A DNA stretch of 64,000 nt from Drosophila persimilis (lineage: Eukaryota > Arthropoda > Insecta > Diptera > Drosophilidae): positions 1,922,001 to 1,986,000 of the forward strand of contig NW_020825330.1 in NCBI RefSeq assembly GCF_003286085.1, written 5' to 3'. The notes beneath the pieces are model-generated. The model was not told where the DNA came from. It did no database searches and worked only from the letters and a program-made list of their open reading frames with translations. A program made the position numbers and the translations under genes. This document shows, piece after piece, positions 13,201-26,700 of the stretch (positions are counted from its first letter, which is position 1; every line of letters starts with the position of its first letter).

Positions 13201-16200
13201 CGGGAGGGGAGGTGGGAGTTGGCAGGGGGAATGTCCAACCTGGACATGGACCGGGACCGGGACCTGGACCTGGTCCTAACCATATACTCGTGGCGTCGAC
13301 AAATTTGGAACTAATTATAAATGCAGGCGGCACAGTCCAAAAGTGGAAACCGTCCGTTCCAGTTTCAGTTTCGGTTTCACTCCCAACTTGACTTCGGTGG
13401 GACTCAAGGGAGGCGGGGGAGTTACTGGTGGGCGGACAGTTCCAAATGCCGAACGAAGCGGAATAAAATGAACCGAACTGAACCGAACCGGCATGGAGTG
13501 GTCATGAATGAAATCTCAACAGACTGGAGGCTGGAGGCTGGATGCTGGATGGATGTCTAGTCGGTTTGGTTTTTTGTGGGACGGATGGTTGTTTGGATGG
13601 ATGAATGGGTGAGTGGGTGTCTCTGGCTTCAGCTACAGCTTCAGCTTTAGCTTTGGTTTTGGGGCGTTGGCGTTGCCGGCAAAGTGTGAAACTAATTTGT
13701 CAGCATGACAATAACAGCCAAAAGCCATAAACATCATAATAATATTCAATAAACATCAGCAAAATGCGCCAATTAACATTAACCGCCACCGATTTGGCCA
13801 TGGAACGCAGCATTCATAGAATGGCACGAAATGGAGTGAAACGGTGAAGAGGGTGTTTGTGTACCATTGGAGTACCATTGAAACGGAAGGGTGAAATGGA
13901 ACGATGACGAATGGGAGGTGTATAATTTACTTTTATTGAATGGAAATTAAACGATACCTATTGATATTTATTCAGGGAACTTCATGAATTGGAAGAACGA
14001 GGGAATCGAGTAGATTAACCAGGAACAAACCGAATGGAATCAAAGGGTAAATCCGTTTAGGAGGAAGCATACATACAAGCATGGAATGGTTTGGATTGGA
14101 ACGGAAATTGGTTTAAGCGCATAAGGTTGTTGGGCTGATCGGAACAAAAATATTCTCTCTTGAAGTGGAATGGAACCGCTCGGAGGAAGCGAAAGAAGTT
14201 ATCGGACATATGTAAGTATGAAATGGCACTGAATGGAAGGAATATAATAGATTAGAATGGCGACAGAGGCCTGGAAATTGTATATTTTACTTAATTGAAT
14301 TATAAACGTTGCGGGCTAATAAAATCGATGATGTAAATTACACTCACTTGCATTTAACACCTTCAACGATGGAATTTCATCTATTTCTATGCCCTCTCCA
14401 GCCATCCATCCATCAATTCATCATGCGGGAGTACATATATACATTTATAAGGGTATTGTGGGCTTCCGGAAAAGTAATATAATTACATACGTGATGGTCA
14501 ATACTCGTAGATAATAATAATCATATCCATCAGAACTATTCAATCAGAGCATCACATCGTTCATATCCTACTGACTCCTCCTCCAGCATGGTACGATTTA
14601 TAGACCTAATGATCCATATAACCATAGGCACTTCCATCCATCCATCGACAGAATATATAAGCCCATTTCTGAAGTCAAATCCAGGCTTTTTTAAGTGTAT
14701 GTCTAGCTTCGGCTATTGGGTATATCAGCCAGACATCGATTCTTGATTTATTTATGATACCAGGGAAACATGTTTCACTGCCAATTGCATGCAAATCGTA
14801 TGCGATTTAAGCCAATCCAAAGCACAAAGCCCCTGAACGGGGATCGAGTCCGATCCGATCTGGTCTGGCTGGGTCTCCATATGTCTCTGCTTCCATCTCT
14901 ATTCCACAGCCGCTCTCCATCTCTATCTATCACTGTGTATCCGCCGCTGTCTCTGTCTCTGCCTGTGCCTCTGTGCCTCTGTGCCTCTGTTTCTGTGTCT
15001 GAACGATAGCCGCGGGGCTGTGTAATTGTAACGCAACAATCAAAATCAATTGCTATGTAAATAAAATTGCAAATTAAATTACAAATTGATTACCTCACTG
15101 AGTCATTAATTAAAAACTGAACAAAAAAAGATAGCAGCCGAAGGAGATGGAAATGTAATGCCATCTAATGTACCTACAAATGTGCATGTTCAAATGTACA
15201 TATTCCAAAGTGAGGATCGATTCGTGGGTGGGTATTTTCTATTAAAATCGATTCATAGAAATTAAACTAAACTTATTAGAGATCTCGTCGTACCAGTCGT
15301 TCCAGAATCTTGTTGAGAAAACAACCTTCTTAAACGGAATGTTCGAGCGCCCTCAAAGGCTTTCCCATCCCCATCCCAAGCCTCTGCTCGGATATACTCG
15401 TATACTCGTAGCATAAAATGCCAATAAAGAAACAAAATGATTGGAACAGTTATTGGAAGAACTGCATTCGCAAGGGAACGGCGCGCCGGCTATTAGAAAT
15501 GATAAAATATCAAGAAAAATGCTGCCAGTGGTCAGTGGTCACTGGCCAGTGGCCAGTGGCAATGGGCAAGCCAATCAATGGTAAAAAAATCCATTTAACA
15601 AATGCTCCAATTAGCATTGTGGGCGGCTATGAGGCTATAAGGTGGGGCCGGAGGGCAGGTGACCGGGTAGGGCAGGGCGGGTTGGTGTGGTGTGGTGTGG
15701 TGTTTGGCTCTGGGTAATGGATAATGGGTAATGGATTTCAGGGGCCACAGTGGACCAAGCCGAGAAAACAAATGTCGGGCGGGGCCCGGCCGCAGCAATA
15801 TCAGGAAGGAAACTCTGATCTTTGGCCCAACGAAGTGTGGATTCTCTGAAATATAATACCTTCACATGTATGGAACATCTTAAATTATCTATACCTCCTA
15901 CATCTTCCTTAAACAGAATGAAAACGCACACGTTGTATCCATTTCTTTTATGTTCATGTTTTATGGTGGATTTTCATTAAAACTTTCTAAGTTTCATGAT
16001 TTTTTTCTCTCCGTAGTGCCTCTCACACAACCAATTGGCACTTGTGCCAAAGCTTATCCAGATCCATTCAGATCTAAAGGAACAATTCCGGAACAATCTT
16101 CAACGGCAGATGGGTGATGCCCTGCCTGCAAGGGTATCACTGATCGAAACGAAACAAGAGCGTGATCAGTTGACTGGCAATGTCGACGTCATTGTCGTTG

Positions 16201-16426
16201 GCACGACATTTGGTTAAATTATGGCCAGCGCCGGGTGACCAAACGGGGACAGTTGCTGGCTCTGTATCTGGCTCTGGCTCTGGCTCTGACTGTTGCTCTG
16301 GCTCTGGCTCCGACTTCGCTGGCTTTAGATCTGGGGCTGACTTTGGGGTCCAGATTGAAGCGGCTTCGATTGTGTTGTGGCCGTGCCCAGGCGCTCTGTC
16401 AATCACCAGATGTGGGGGCGGTCTCT

Positions 16427-16435
16427 CCCTCTCTT

Positions 16436-16471
<36 letters not shown>

Positions 16472-16507
16472 CATCTATCTCTCTCTATCTCTATCTCTCC
16501 CTCTCTG
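16427..16507 (+). repeat. CT-rich microsatellite (CTCTAT/CTCTCT)
   Basis: About 80 bp of CTCT with regular CTAT interruptions. The minus strand reads GAGAGA and could bind GAGA factor. Confidence 0.8.
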
Positions 16508-19402
16508 TACGTATGAGAAGGCGTGGTCGACCCCAAAAGCCATGCCGCATTTAGCTACTTGACGTTGTTGCTGTGGTTGTCTTTCATTAGTCGTGATTAG
16601 TTTTGAAAAGGAGCACAAAATGCACAAAAATTGGCAATTTGAGTCTGATGTTTGTTTTTCCAGTATCTACCCTGGACGGCTCGTTGCCCAAGGGGTGTAT
16701 ATGGATATGGAACCTTCATTACAGGATATAAGTTGTTAAGTTGTATCTGTTGTGGCGTCTGATCGATTCTACGTTGGGTGTGCGGTATTTGATGAAAAAC
16801 ATTATTTCGATCTTTTAAAGTCCAAGTCGATGCGAGCCACAATGATAGCTTGGAGCATTTTCTTAGCTTTTGGTTGGGTTTCGAATTGAAATATTTTTTA
16901 AAACTTGCCTAAAATCTGATGAAGATCTGACGATTTGAAGTTGGCCACCATTTTAAGCCAGCAGCCACTCAGTATCACATAGCCGAACCCCTTTGGCTTC
17001 TGCATTCTTGCATTTTTTTTTTTTTAATTCGAAGTCGCGCCACGCGCCACAAGCAACAACTGCAACACAAACACGCCACTTGGACTTGACAAATTGCGAG
17101 CAACGTTTACAATTGAAACAATTTAATCAAACAACAAGCCAGAGGAGCGGACAACGGTGGCAAATCAACTGAAATGCGACGCTGAGTTGCACATTTTGTT
17201 GCCCCATTGTACGGGTACGGATACGGAGTGGCAGCAGAGTGGAAAAGAGTGGAAAATGCTGACAAATGATGTGGATCGAAAAATATTTACCCAACTAAAG
17301 CAGCCACAATCTCTGCGTTAAGGCCAAGTACGAGTATATAAGATCTTCTGGACAGTCTGTAGGTTAGAGACATTGGAATCGGGCCAGAATAATGCATGCT
17401 GAAGAGCCACGAACCACGAAATATCATAAAATATGTAGGGGGGAAAAGAGAAAGATGCGGTTGGAAATGAAAAGCTGCGACTTGAGCAACGAACAGTGGA
17501 TGTATATATACGTACATATATATCAGAGATAAGATAAATAACTCAAGAAGACAATGAAGATCTATGTACTTTCGAATAGCAAGAGTGGTCGATAGGCACG
17601 TGAATACAAACTTTAAACAAAGCCCACAGCTAAAGGGAAGAAACGGATCATTCTGCTAGATATTAGCAGATTCTGATAATTAGTTAAGTAGATAATTAAG
17701 CCATCAAGCGAACTAGTTCATGATAGAACTAGGAACTGGTTCGAGCGATAGAATTAATAGTGGGAAATGTTTATCCGACACCTGATGCTGTCTTGATCTC
17801 TGCTTCCATCTATTAGCATGTATTGCAAGCCCTTTACTACTCGTATTTCAGATCGTGAAATCATGACGCATGTCACTTGGATTGTCATCGTGTAAATGGA
17901 ACTGCAGATAAGCTGTGGCTGTGGCCAGCCGATTGATCGAGGCACCTTCGCGGGGGGATCGGAGTACGATGGAGGGCATATTTGAAATGCCGATGGGCAA
18001 ACACATGTCCACAGCCAGCTCCTGCCACAGGGAGAGGCAAAGAGCAGCTGAGCAGGTAAATGATTAATGTGCATTTAATTGGCGGTTCAACGAATGAGCT
18101 CAAGCGCGAGGGCGAGGGCGATGGCGAGAGGGAAGAGGCAAGAGGCAAGAGGTTGGCGCGATAAATTCGATAAACTAAACTGTGGGCTGCTAAATGTTCC
18201 CATTTATTAAAGATTAAATATATAATCAACCGCAGAGGCGACAACGGAATCGCAATGGAGCAAACCAGAAAGAAATGCCAGCCTCAAGGGCCGAAGCCTT
18301 AGATACCCTTGCAGATATGATAGTCGTACCATGTCTTAGGAAAAGTTCCTTTACAATCCTTCCTTTCTGTACAATAAATGTATCCAAATTTCATCAGCAT
18401 TTTTGATTTAACTGTCCTTTCGAGCAGATAAAGGCAATCTCACATTCAACGATCTGTATGTGATGATCCCACTGTCTGTGATTCGGAATTTCATCGTTTC
18501 TGTGTTATAAAACTATTCTTTCCATGGTTGTAACCCTCTGAAAGGGTAGAACTAGCAAAACGACAGCAAAATAGATAGATAAATAAATAAATAATAAATA
18601 AAGTAAACAGCATCGCAGAGATCGCGGCTCATTTGCATATCAACTTTTCACATTAAATTCAATTGAAAGCTTTTCTCACTTTAGCATCATTTTGAAATTC
18701 AATGAGCCCCTGCCACCGTCACCGCCCCCAACCGAACCGAAACGCGAACCTCGAACCGCGAACCGGGGGCTAATGTATCTATTGCCATTCGATTCGAGCA
18801 CAAAATTTATGATGGCATTAAGCTAATGTTATATGCAAAAATCGCTTAAATGTAAAATGCAAAAATATATAGTGTTAGTCGTAATTTACACGAAGCACAA
18901 CATAACCCTGCCCCCAGTCCTTCCTTCCGTACGGCCATAATAGAATCCATGCATATTCCACCAGACATTTGCATGGATAATCGTATGGTATCGTATCGTA
19001 TTTACTACGAAAACGATGTGCCACCGTCCGTTGAGGAGATGGTTGATTGAATTTCATGATTTTGTTTCAAGCTTAGAACAAAATAAGATTCGATAATTAT
19101 AGTTTTAATATTTCGGGATAACTCTACTAAAACTTTCTCTTCTTTTTAACTAAGGGCCATACTGGCCTATGCGAGGCCCAGGTTAACCGAACCTAACCTT
19201 AATGCAGATTCTGGAATTTGAATTTCCGCACACTGTGACCTGTTCACGCTCACCATACTAACGATAAGACTGTGAAATAAAAAATACTTATTGATATCGA
19301 AATATTGCTACATAATTACTACGTTCTTTCTACATAGCGACACATCCATGTTACTTTTCTCAGTGGCGACCCCTGTCAGATGGGGCTTTGAATAGTCAAC
19401 GA

Positions 19403-19413
19403 TAGATGGCGGC
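19403..19413 (+). promoter_or_regulatory. CTCF-like motif TAGATGGCGGC
   Basis: The 11-mer is close to the AGATGGCGC-type core of Drosophila CTCF sites and overlaps CGATAG, a BEAF-32-type CGATA. It sits in the spacer between sog and Chsy, where a boundary would be plausible. Confidence 0.25.
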
Positions 19414-21327
19414 TCTCTAAATCCAACGGCAGATTTCCAACTCAAATTTAAATTTTCCAACTAGCGATTTTTAATATCAAATAAAACTTAAATTTAGTTT
19501 CGGCTTAGTAATAATTTTCCTCGAATTTTAGTCTAACATCTATCTTTTCTGCATGTATGAGACCGGATCAGACAGGACGAAAATCTGTGGCATACATAGT
19601 TTTGAACGGACAAGAAAACCGAAAACGCAGAATCATAGAGAATGACTGCATATCTGCACCTGGATGGGATCATTTTTACAGCCAGAAGGAACAAATAAAA
19701 CGCAGTGTTTACTCTCTTTTTCTCTCTCTCACACAGAAATTGGTCGTAAGGTGAAAATCAGATAAACGAAGTACAAGATTGAACATTAGAACATTGCTAC
19801 TGGTCGTCCTTATTGCGAACATCCATACCAAAAGACCCAGAGAGAGAGTATGATGTATAGGTTACATTAATCATCAGACTATATATGTACATACATATAT
19901 GCGGACCTGAGCCGTTTGACCTATTGTCTTCATCTCTAACTTTCATATTATCCAAAGCGCTTATAATATTCTTTGACTTTGAAGCACTAATTTGAAGGAA
20001 AAAAGAGACAGGTGGGCAGACTTGGCAATCGAATGCATTTTCCATAGAGTCGATCATTTTTTCTGCTGTGCTGAAAATTTGAAAATTAATATTTACTTAT
20101 GCTGATGTTACCGAAACGGAGGCAGTCTTGGTGGTCTTGGCTAGTCGGATGCTGCCATAACTTTATTGGTTTTTTGCGAATTCCGCGAACTATCAACGGA
20201 GAGCAGAGAAACACACATTTTGGTGGAGACGACTCATCCAGCCGCAGACACATGTTGCCATGACCACGCCACCAGATGGGGCCACGCACATCTCTCTGGC
20301 ACACACACAGACAGATACTCGCTGATAGTTCGGTAAACAGAAGACGAAACTGTGACTTCCATCTATAATACTCGTAATCATAATACAAAGATTCGCCGTT
20401 AAGTTACATTTGGAAGGATCATCGAGGGATTTAATTTTGATTTTGACGGTGCCTGGGCCAGGTCTTCCCCCTGGACTGTTACGGATTCCTTATTGTGTTC
20501 TCAAGATCTTTTGTGATTGTAATAGAGTGTAAAAACAAATACTCTTCTGGCTTCTAAGGAACCAATTTGTTTCCATATTTTCCTTGATGACTGAGATCCT
20601 TTAAATTTCCTATACTTGTCTATTTTTCCGTTCCCCTACTCAATCGATAGGTCTAGGTAGAAATTCTCTTGCCGCTTTACCAAAAATATCCCAATCGCTT
20701 GATGAAAATACTCACTGCGATCGTGAGTGGCGAAGAGATCACGTTTTGGCGTGTCATGGACGCATCTCTGACGCAAACAGAGCAGCTGGCTGCCAGCGAC
20801 AGAAGAGAGCCGACGTGCGCGTGTATCTGAGAGCTACTTTCGCAGGCAAAGGCAAAGGTGGTCGTCGGCCGGCCCGGCTGGCTTGCTTCTCGCTCTCGCT
20901 CCGGCTCCACTCTCACTCTCTCGTGCTCTCTGCAGCAACAAGTTGAAGCGACTCTGGCCCATTCTTAATATTTTTTAAATTTATTTTTTGTCCGGCCGAG
21001 GTTTGTTCTTGTACTGTTTTTCCTGCGGTAAAAAGTGAAAAGTGAAATTGCAGAAGAGATGGAAATTGTTTAATAACAACTTGGCCTCTTTCTTGTCTGT
21101 TTTTGTTTGTTTATTTGTTGGCGAGTGTATGCTCTTTTATTATCTTTTTGTTTCGTAAATTGTGGTATTGCGTGAATCGTGGAATCGACCTTTGCGAACT
21201 TATCGTCGTAACAGCAGCAGCAGCAGCAGCAACAAAACCTAATAATAATTAAACCGCGTGTGCTCATTCGCCTACCAATGTATGCGTAATCGTATCTGTG
21301 TGCTTGTCTCTCTGTCGGTCTGAGTGC

Positions 21328-21329
<2 letters not shown>

Positions 21330-21366
<37 letters not shown>

Positions 21367-21373
21367 TGTGTGC
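21330..21373 (+). repeat. GT dinucleotide microsatellite
   Basis: A near-perfect run of about 20 TG units with one interruption (TTTGTG). Confidence 0.9.
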
Positions 21374-23027
21374 GGCGGGGCATTGCAAAGCCCCAGACGC
21401 CAAACGCCGAGACAGATACACGCAGCGCCGTCCAAGTGTCAACAGTCGAGTGCCTTGTGCCCAAGAGCAACCCTCTCCAACAAGTCTCCGATCCGATCCA
21501 CCAGACAACCAAGAACCCAAGAACCACCCATCAACCAGGCCATCAGGCTTCACCCGATCCATGCATGACCATTGCATGAGGCAGAAGAAAGTGCAAACTG
21601 AGCAATCGGCGGAAACGTGATCGGTGGAACAGGTGAGCCGAAAAGAGCTTCCTCAGTTAATATCAGGGCCACTTGCAACCCATACTAGTCTCAATGTTGA
21701 GCTATGAGTGGACGGCCTACCATCATTAGTGTTTTGCTCCTAGGATAGGAACATTCGAAAGATGAAGTCTTTCAGTAGCCTTCATAGAGCCACTAACGCT
21801 GTCCCCTCATGGGATCTAGCGATCCCAAATGCCATGGCACAAAAATGTTAATGTGATACTCGACAGATGGATAAATGAAGAGATAAATTTGCATTATTTG
21901 CAACTCAATTATGGATGGAGCATTGAACTAGATTGAAATATGGGTACGCCTTTTGGGGGGCTCCTTCATTAATTCGGGTCCAAGTTAAAGCTGAAAATTC
22001 ATGATTTTAATTTGAAGAGAGATCAATGAACGCAAGCTCAGATTAAAAGCAGAACCATAAAGAACGACCCATTATTGACGTCTCGAGCTGCTGTCAAGGT
22101 CCGTACAGGGACCCAAAATCGTACTTGTACAATCAAAAAATCTACGAGCTACTATTAAGCGACATCAGTGTCCAGTCGAGTCTGTCCGTCCAGTTCTCAT
22201 AGCACGAGTGCGAATAGTACCCTTCCACGGGCAGCAGCAGCAGCGCAGATTAGTAATTCCCCAGAGATAAGCCTTAAACAAAAAAAAATTGCAATAAATC
22301 ACAGTATTGCCCAGAACCTCTCCACGCGGCGGGAGACCTTATCTCTGGCAGAGACAAAGAGAGAGAGTGCGAGTGCGAGTGCGAGAATGACAGATATTGG
22401 GGGGAAACAGTGCGATAATCAAAATAGATATTGAGTAACTATCGAAGTATAAACAGTCCATCGAACTCGATCGATTGCATAATTGAGATACGCACGGCAG
22501 AGTCGTCCGAGTGGGAGAGAGAGGACTGGGTGGGTGCCTCTAACTAGCTGTTAAGGTCGAACACGCACACCCTCACAGACAAGAGCAGAGCAGAGCAGAG
22601 CACCTGGACAGGTGAGTCAGCCACTGAGAGCGGGAGAGGATCTCAGGTGAGGGACAGCGTCGGAGAGTAATGCAAAATGCTTGTGCGTCAAGACCCATCC
22701 AATCCGATCCGATCCGATCCCATCCAATCCAATCCAATATACGAAGAACCGATTCGATTCTAATGGCACATTCTGAGGCGTGTGTGTGTCTGCTCCAGTT
22801 TACGTTTTGCCGGCCTTTGATTTGTAAACCAAATAGTTTTCCGCGCTGTTTGTTTATTTAATTAGCATTTGGCTGTAGTCCGACCGTAAGACAACACCAG
22901 ATCCACGATCCACATCCACAACCGAGACTCTAGCCGTAAGGTGGCTCTCAATTGCCCGCACGATCCAATTGTGCGATGTCCAATTTACAGCCGCAGCAAC
23001 GCGATGCGATCGTCCAAATATACCCGT

Positions 23028-23078
23028 AATCGTACTCGTACTCGTACTCGTACTCGTACTCGTACTCGTATTCGTACT
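23028..23078 (+). repeat. TACTCG hexamer array
   Basis: About seven units of TACTCG/TACTCGTA type, ending directly at a TATA-like sequence. This repeat type recurs in shorter form across the window (for example near 15395 and 44535). Confidence 0.85.
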
Positions 23079-23086
23079 TATATAAG
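23079..23086 (+). promoter_or_regulatory. TATA-like box, possible Chsy promoter
   Basis: TATATAAG lies about 670 bp before the Chsy start codon, and GC-rich sequence 25-35 bp downstream could hold the start site. It is the best core promoter candidate seen upstream of Chsy, but no initiator was verified. Confidence 0.3.
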
Positions 23087-23755
23087 CAGACACCCAGCTC
23101 CCGCGCGCCGCTGAGTGCCGGACCCAGCGTTTATTTTAAGTCTCGACTCAAGTGTCCGAGGGTCTTGGAAGATCTGTGCGCCTCAGAAAACAATTCCAAG
23201 GAAATGCAAATATTTCCCAGTGTGTCTGTGTGTCCCAGAGTGTATGTGCACTCAACACTTGTTGGAATAAATCGGAGTTCGTGTTGACCTACGCATATAT
23301 GTATGTACACATATGTATGTATATAGTAGAGTACAGGGGGGGAAATGGAAGCGAAATTATTAGAGTTGGCAAATGATTCTATTCCCAAAGATGATCCGTG
23401 GATTGCGGACCCTCTAATGATCCATCTGATCGATCTATTAGTAGGTACTTCAAGCGATTGTACGCCCACATGATAGCCTTTCTATGAAGTACAAGTCTTA
23501 AGTGATGCATTTTCCAGAAAAGCGCTCAGGGGAGAGCATTGTTGGGGGGAACACTGTACAGAGGCTGTCGGATGTTGGCATTAACGTCGGGGCACGCGCC
23601 ACGGCGGCCACGAGCCATCAATTTGCCCTTCCATCCAAACGATCAAAATCAACGTTCTCCTCTTTCTCTGGCACAGAATCAGAATCCCATGTGCGTCGCT
23701 TGCTGAGGGTCCGAGGCTTGCCGAGTACACCCACACCGAAACCAGCGCCGCCACC

Positions 23756-26700
23756 ATGCTGCAGCACACAATGACCAAGCGCAAAACGCTGATCATTGCC
23801 TGCTTTGGGATTGCGCTGGGCCTCTGCATCGGCACCGTGCTGAAGAACTACCGGGCCCTGGAGATCGTGAAGCGGTGCAACCTGCGGCCAACGAACTTGA
23901 AGACGCCCAACGAGATAATTGGTCTCGAGGACGAGGACACCATACAGAACTCGCAGCGGAATCTCGTGTTCGTGGGTGTGATGACGGCCAAGAGCTTTCT
24001 GGAGGGACGGGCGAGAGCCGTGTACGATACATGGGGCAAAGAGGTGCCCGGCCGCATTGCATTTTTCAGCTCGGAGGGCAGCTACTCGGAGGAGCTGCCG
24101 GTGGTGGGGCTCAAGAACGTCGACGACCGATACCCGCCGCAGAAGAAGTCCTTCATGATGCTGTACTATATGTACGAACACTACATCGACCGCTTCGAGT
24201 GGTTTATCCGTGCCGACGACGATGTGTACATGGAGCCGAACAAGCTGGAGCGCTTCCTGCGTTCCATCGACAGCTCGAAACCGCAGTTCATTGGACAGGC
24301 GGGCAAGGGCAACAGTGAGGAGTTCGGCCTGCTCTCCTTGGAGTTCGACGAGAACTTCTGCATGGGCGGGCCGGGCGTGATCCTCAGCAGCGAGACGCTG
24401 AGACGCGTGGCACCGCACATACCCACCTGCCTCAAGAATCTCTACAGCACGCACGAGGACGTGGAGGTGGGCCGCTGTGTCCAGAAGTTTGCCGGCATCC
24501 CGTGCACTTGGAACTATGAGGTAGCCGATCACAACCGTCTCTGTTTCCGTCACCTTCTCTTTCCCTGCTAAGCTTCACTCCTCCCTCAGATGCAGTACAT
24601 CCTGCGGCACAACTCCAGCGGTCGCAACGCGTACACGGGCAAACTGAAGCGCAAGGAGATCCACAACGCTATCACTCTGCATCCCATCAAGCAGGCACCA
24701 CTCATGTATCGCCTCCACTCCTACATACAGGTGCGTACGACACATTTTCACACTTCAGATTGCAGTTTCGATTCCGCTCTTTACCCACCAAGCAGGGCCT
24801 GAAAGCGGAGGAGATGCGCCAGGAGTCTCTGCTTCTGCATCGGGACATCAAGCGCATGGCCAAGTATCTGGATGTGCCCGACGAAAGCACTTACATGCTA
24901 CCCAGCGTTTCGCCGGATAGCGATTCCGGGAAGAGACACTTTCAGGATCACAATATACTAGGTACGTCCCATACTTACGCACAATCGAATACATCGTTTT
25001 AGTCTTGGATTTCGCATGAAGTCAGTCAATATTCAATATTGATAGTAGCACAAATTATCATATAAACTGCAAGTCTGGTGGTCGCAACTATTTGAATTCT
25101 TTTGGCGCTCAATATCGAAATCACGAGGTATATCGATATGGAAGAGAAATACTGCAATACTGGTCGTATGACACTACATTTCAATTGAAAAGTGAGACCA
25201 GCAATAAGAACGCTATATTGAATTTGCGGTATATAAGATTTCATGCATCAGATGAAGCGTAAAAGTATATATAACCATATATGAAAATATCATGAAATTC
25301 GATATCGATAGCGTTCCAAATGCAGCCCTAAGCACAGCAACCGCGCAACAGGTGTTTGAAATACAAATCAAATTTTCTTCATTACAACATTTTATTTGAA
25401 AGAACGCTAAAACCAAAAGGTAAAACAAAACTTAGGATGTGTCGACTTTTCGCTGGACCTCGTATGCAGTGTCGCCGGAGTCCAGACCAGCCGCATAGCC
25501 CATAAGGTGGGGCAGGAGATTCTGCTCCATAATTCCGCCAAAAAGATGCGACTGCGGACCTATGGCAAAGATGGGCACATCCTCGCCTGAGTGGACTCCC
25601 TTACGTCCGTTGATGTAGCTGGGCGTGAAGGAAGCTGCAAGAGAGCGAAGAAGGAGAGCTCAGTTATGGGAATAACGTACTCAAGGAGGATTCAGGAGCT
25701 ACGCACTTTGACTGAGGGTCTTGCCGGGACTTTCGCGCTGGCCGTTTTTTCCTTGACTCTGCCACTTGCCAATGGCGTAATTGAGGGTGCTGTACTGGAT
25801 CCCGTTCACGTCCCGCTGGAGATCGTCCATGCCCAGGATGGGGGTGCCGCGCTTTGCATAGCCCGACATGGTAAGGGTGTGCGAGTGGTCGGCGGTGACC
25901 ACGATGAGCGTCTCTTTGGGATCAGTCAGGCGGAGGGCCATCTCGATGGCCGCATCAAACTCGAGCATCTCGTCCAGGGCATACCCGACGCGCGTCTCAT
26001 GGTGGCCGTGGTCGATGCGGCCGCCCTCGATGAACACAAAATAGCCGTCGGGATGCTCCGACAGGCGCTCAATGGCCACCGCTGTCATCTCGCTGAGCCT
26101 TGGCTGCTCCTTGTGTGCGGCCAGGTGATAGGCCATGTGGCTGTCGCTGAACAGCCCCAGCATGCTCCCATTGGAGCTGACGCAGCCGCGCAGCTCGCTG
26201 AGCGAGCGGGCGAGACAACTTTCCGGATGGGCAGACTGCCAATTCTGCACCAGATCCCGGCCATCGCGTCGCTCGAGACCGAACTTTCCGAATCCGCCGC
26301 CCAGGATCACCTTAAAGTGGCGGCCCGGCTCCTCGTCCACCAGCTGGCGGGCAATCTCCAGCTCGTCGCTGCGCCTGGCCACGTGAGCATATGCCGCCGC
26401 CGGGCTGGCATCGGTCACACGCGTCGTCGTCACCAGCCCCGTGGCCTTGCCCGAACGGTGGGCCCACATACTGAGGGAATCCACCTTCTCGCCGGCGGCG
26501 CTCTGGCCAACGGTGCCGCTGCTAGTCTTCACCCCGCCCAAGTAAGCGGTGGCCGTGCAGGCCGAGTCCGGGGCCTGCTCGTTGGTACAGTAGGTCTTGC
26601 ACAAGCCGGAGTACGGGAACTCCTCGACAGCCAGCTTGGTCTCCTCGCCGCTGCGTCCCTGGCGCTGGCCCTTGAGTATGCGCGCCGCCGTCAGTGTGGT

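Larger units (their letters stand above)
10229..23078. other. Gene-poor spacer between sog and Chsy
   Basis: Nearly 13 kb without a recognisable gene. Open frames here are short or made of microsatellite sequence. Contents noticed: a GT repeat near 10969-10999 after a donor-like CCAG/GTGAGT, CAGAGACAGAG-type repeats near 11505-11570, a diffuse ATGGAA-rich block (13.8-14.3 kb), a CT-rich tract (16427-16507), a CTCF-like site (19403), a CAG run (21209-21231) and a long GT tract (21330-21373). The stretch probably holds regulatory DNA for sog or Chsy, or 5' UTR exons I cannot place. Confidence 0.5.

Noticed and set aside
20746-20946. 66-residue plus-strand frame in a GC-rich island
   Set aside because: No homology recognised; more likely promoter or 5' UTR type sequence than coding.
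23028-23078. Regular repeats that might suggest a CRISPR array
   Set aside because: Plain hexamer microsatellite without spacers, in an animal genome.
23618-24553. 311-residue minus-strand frame over Chsy exon 1
   Set aside because: Antisense shadow; no domain, and the sense strand has full Chsy homology.
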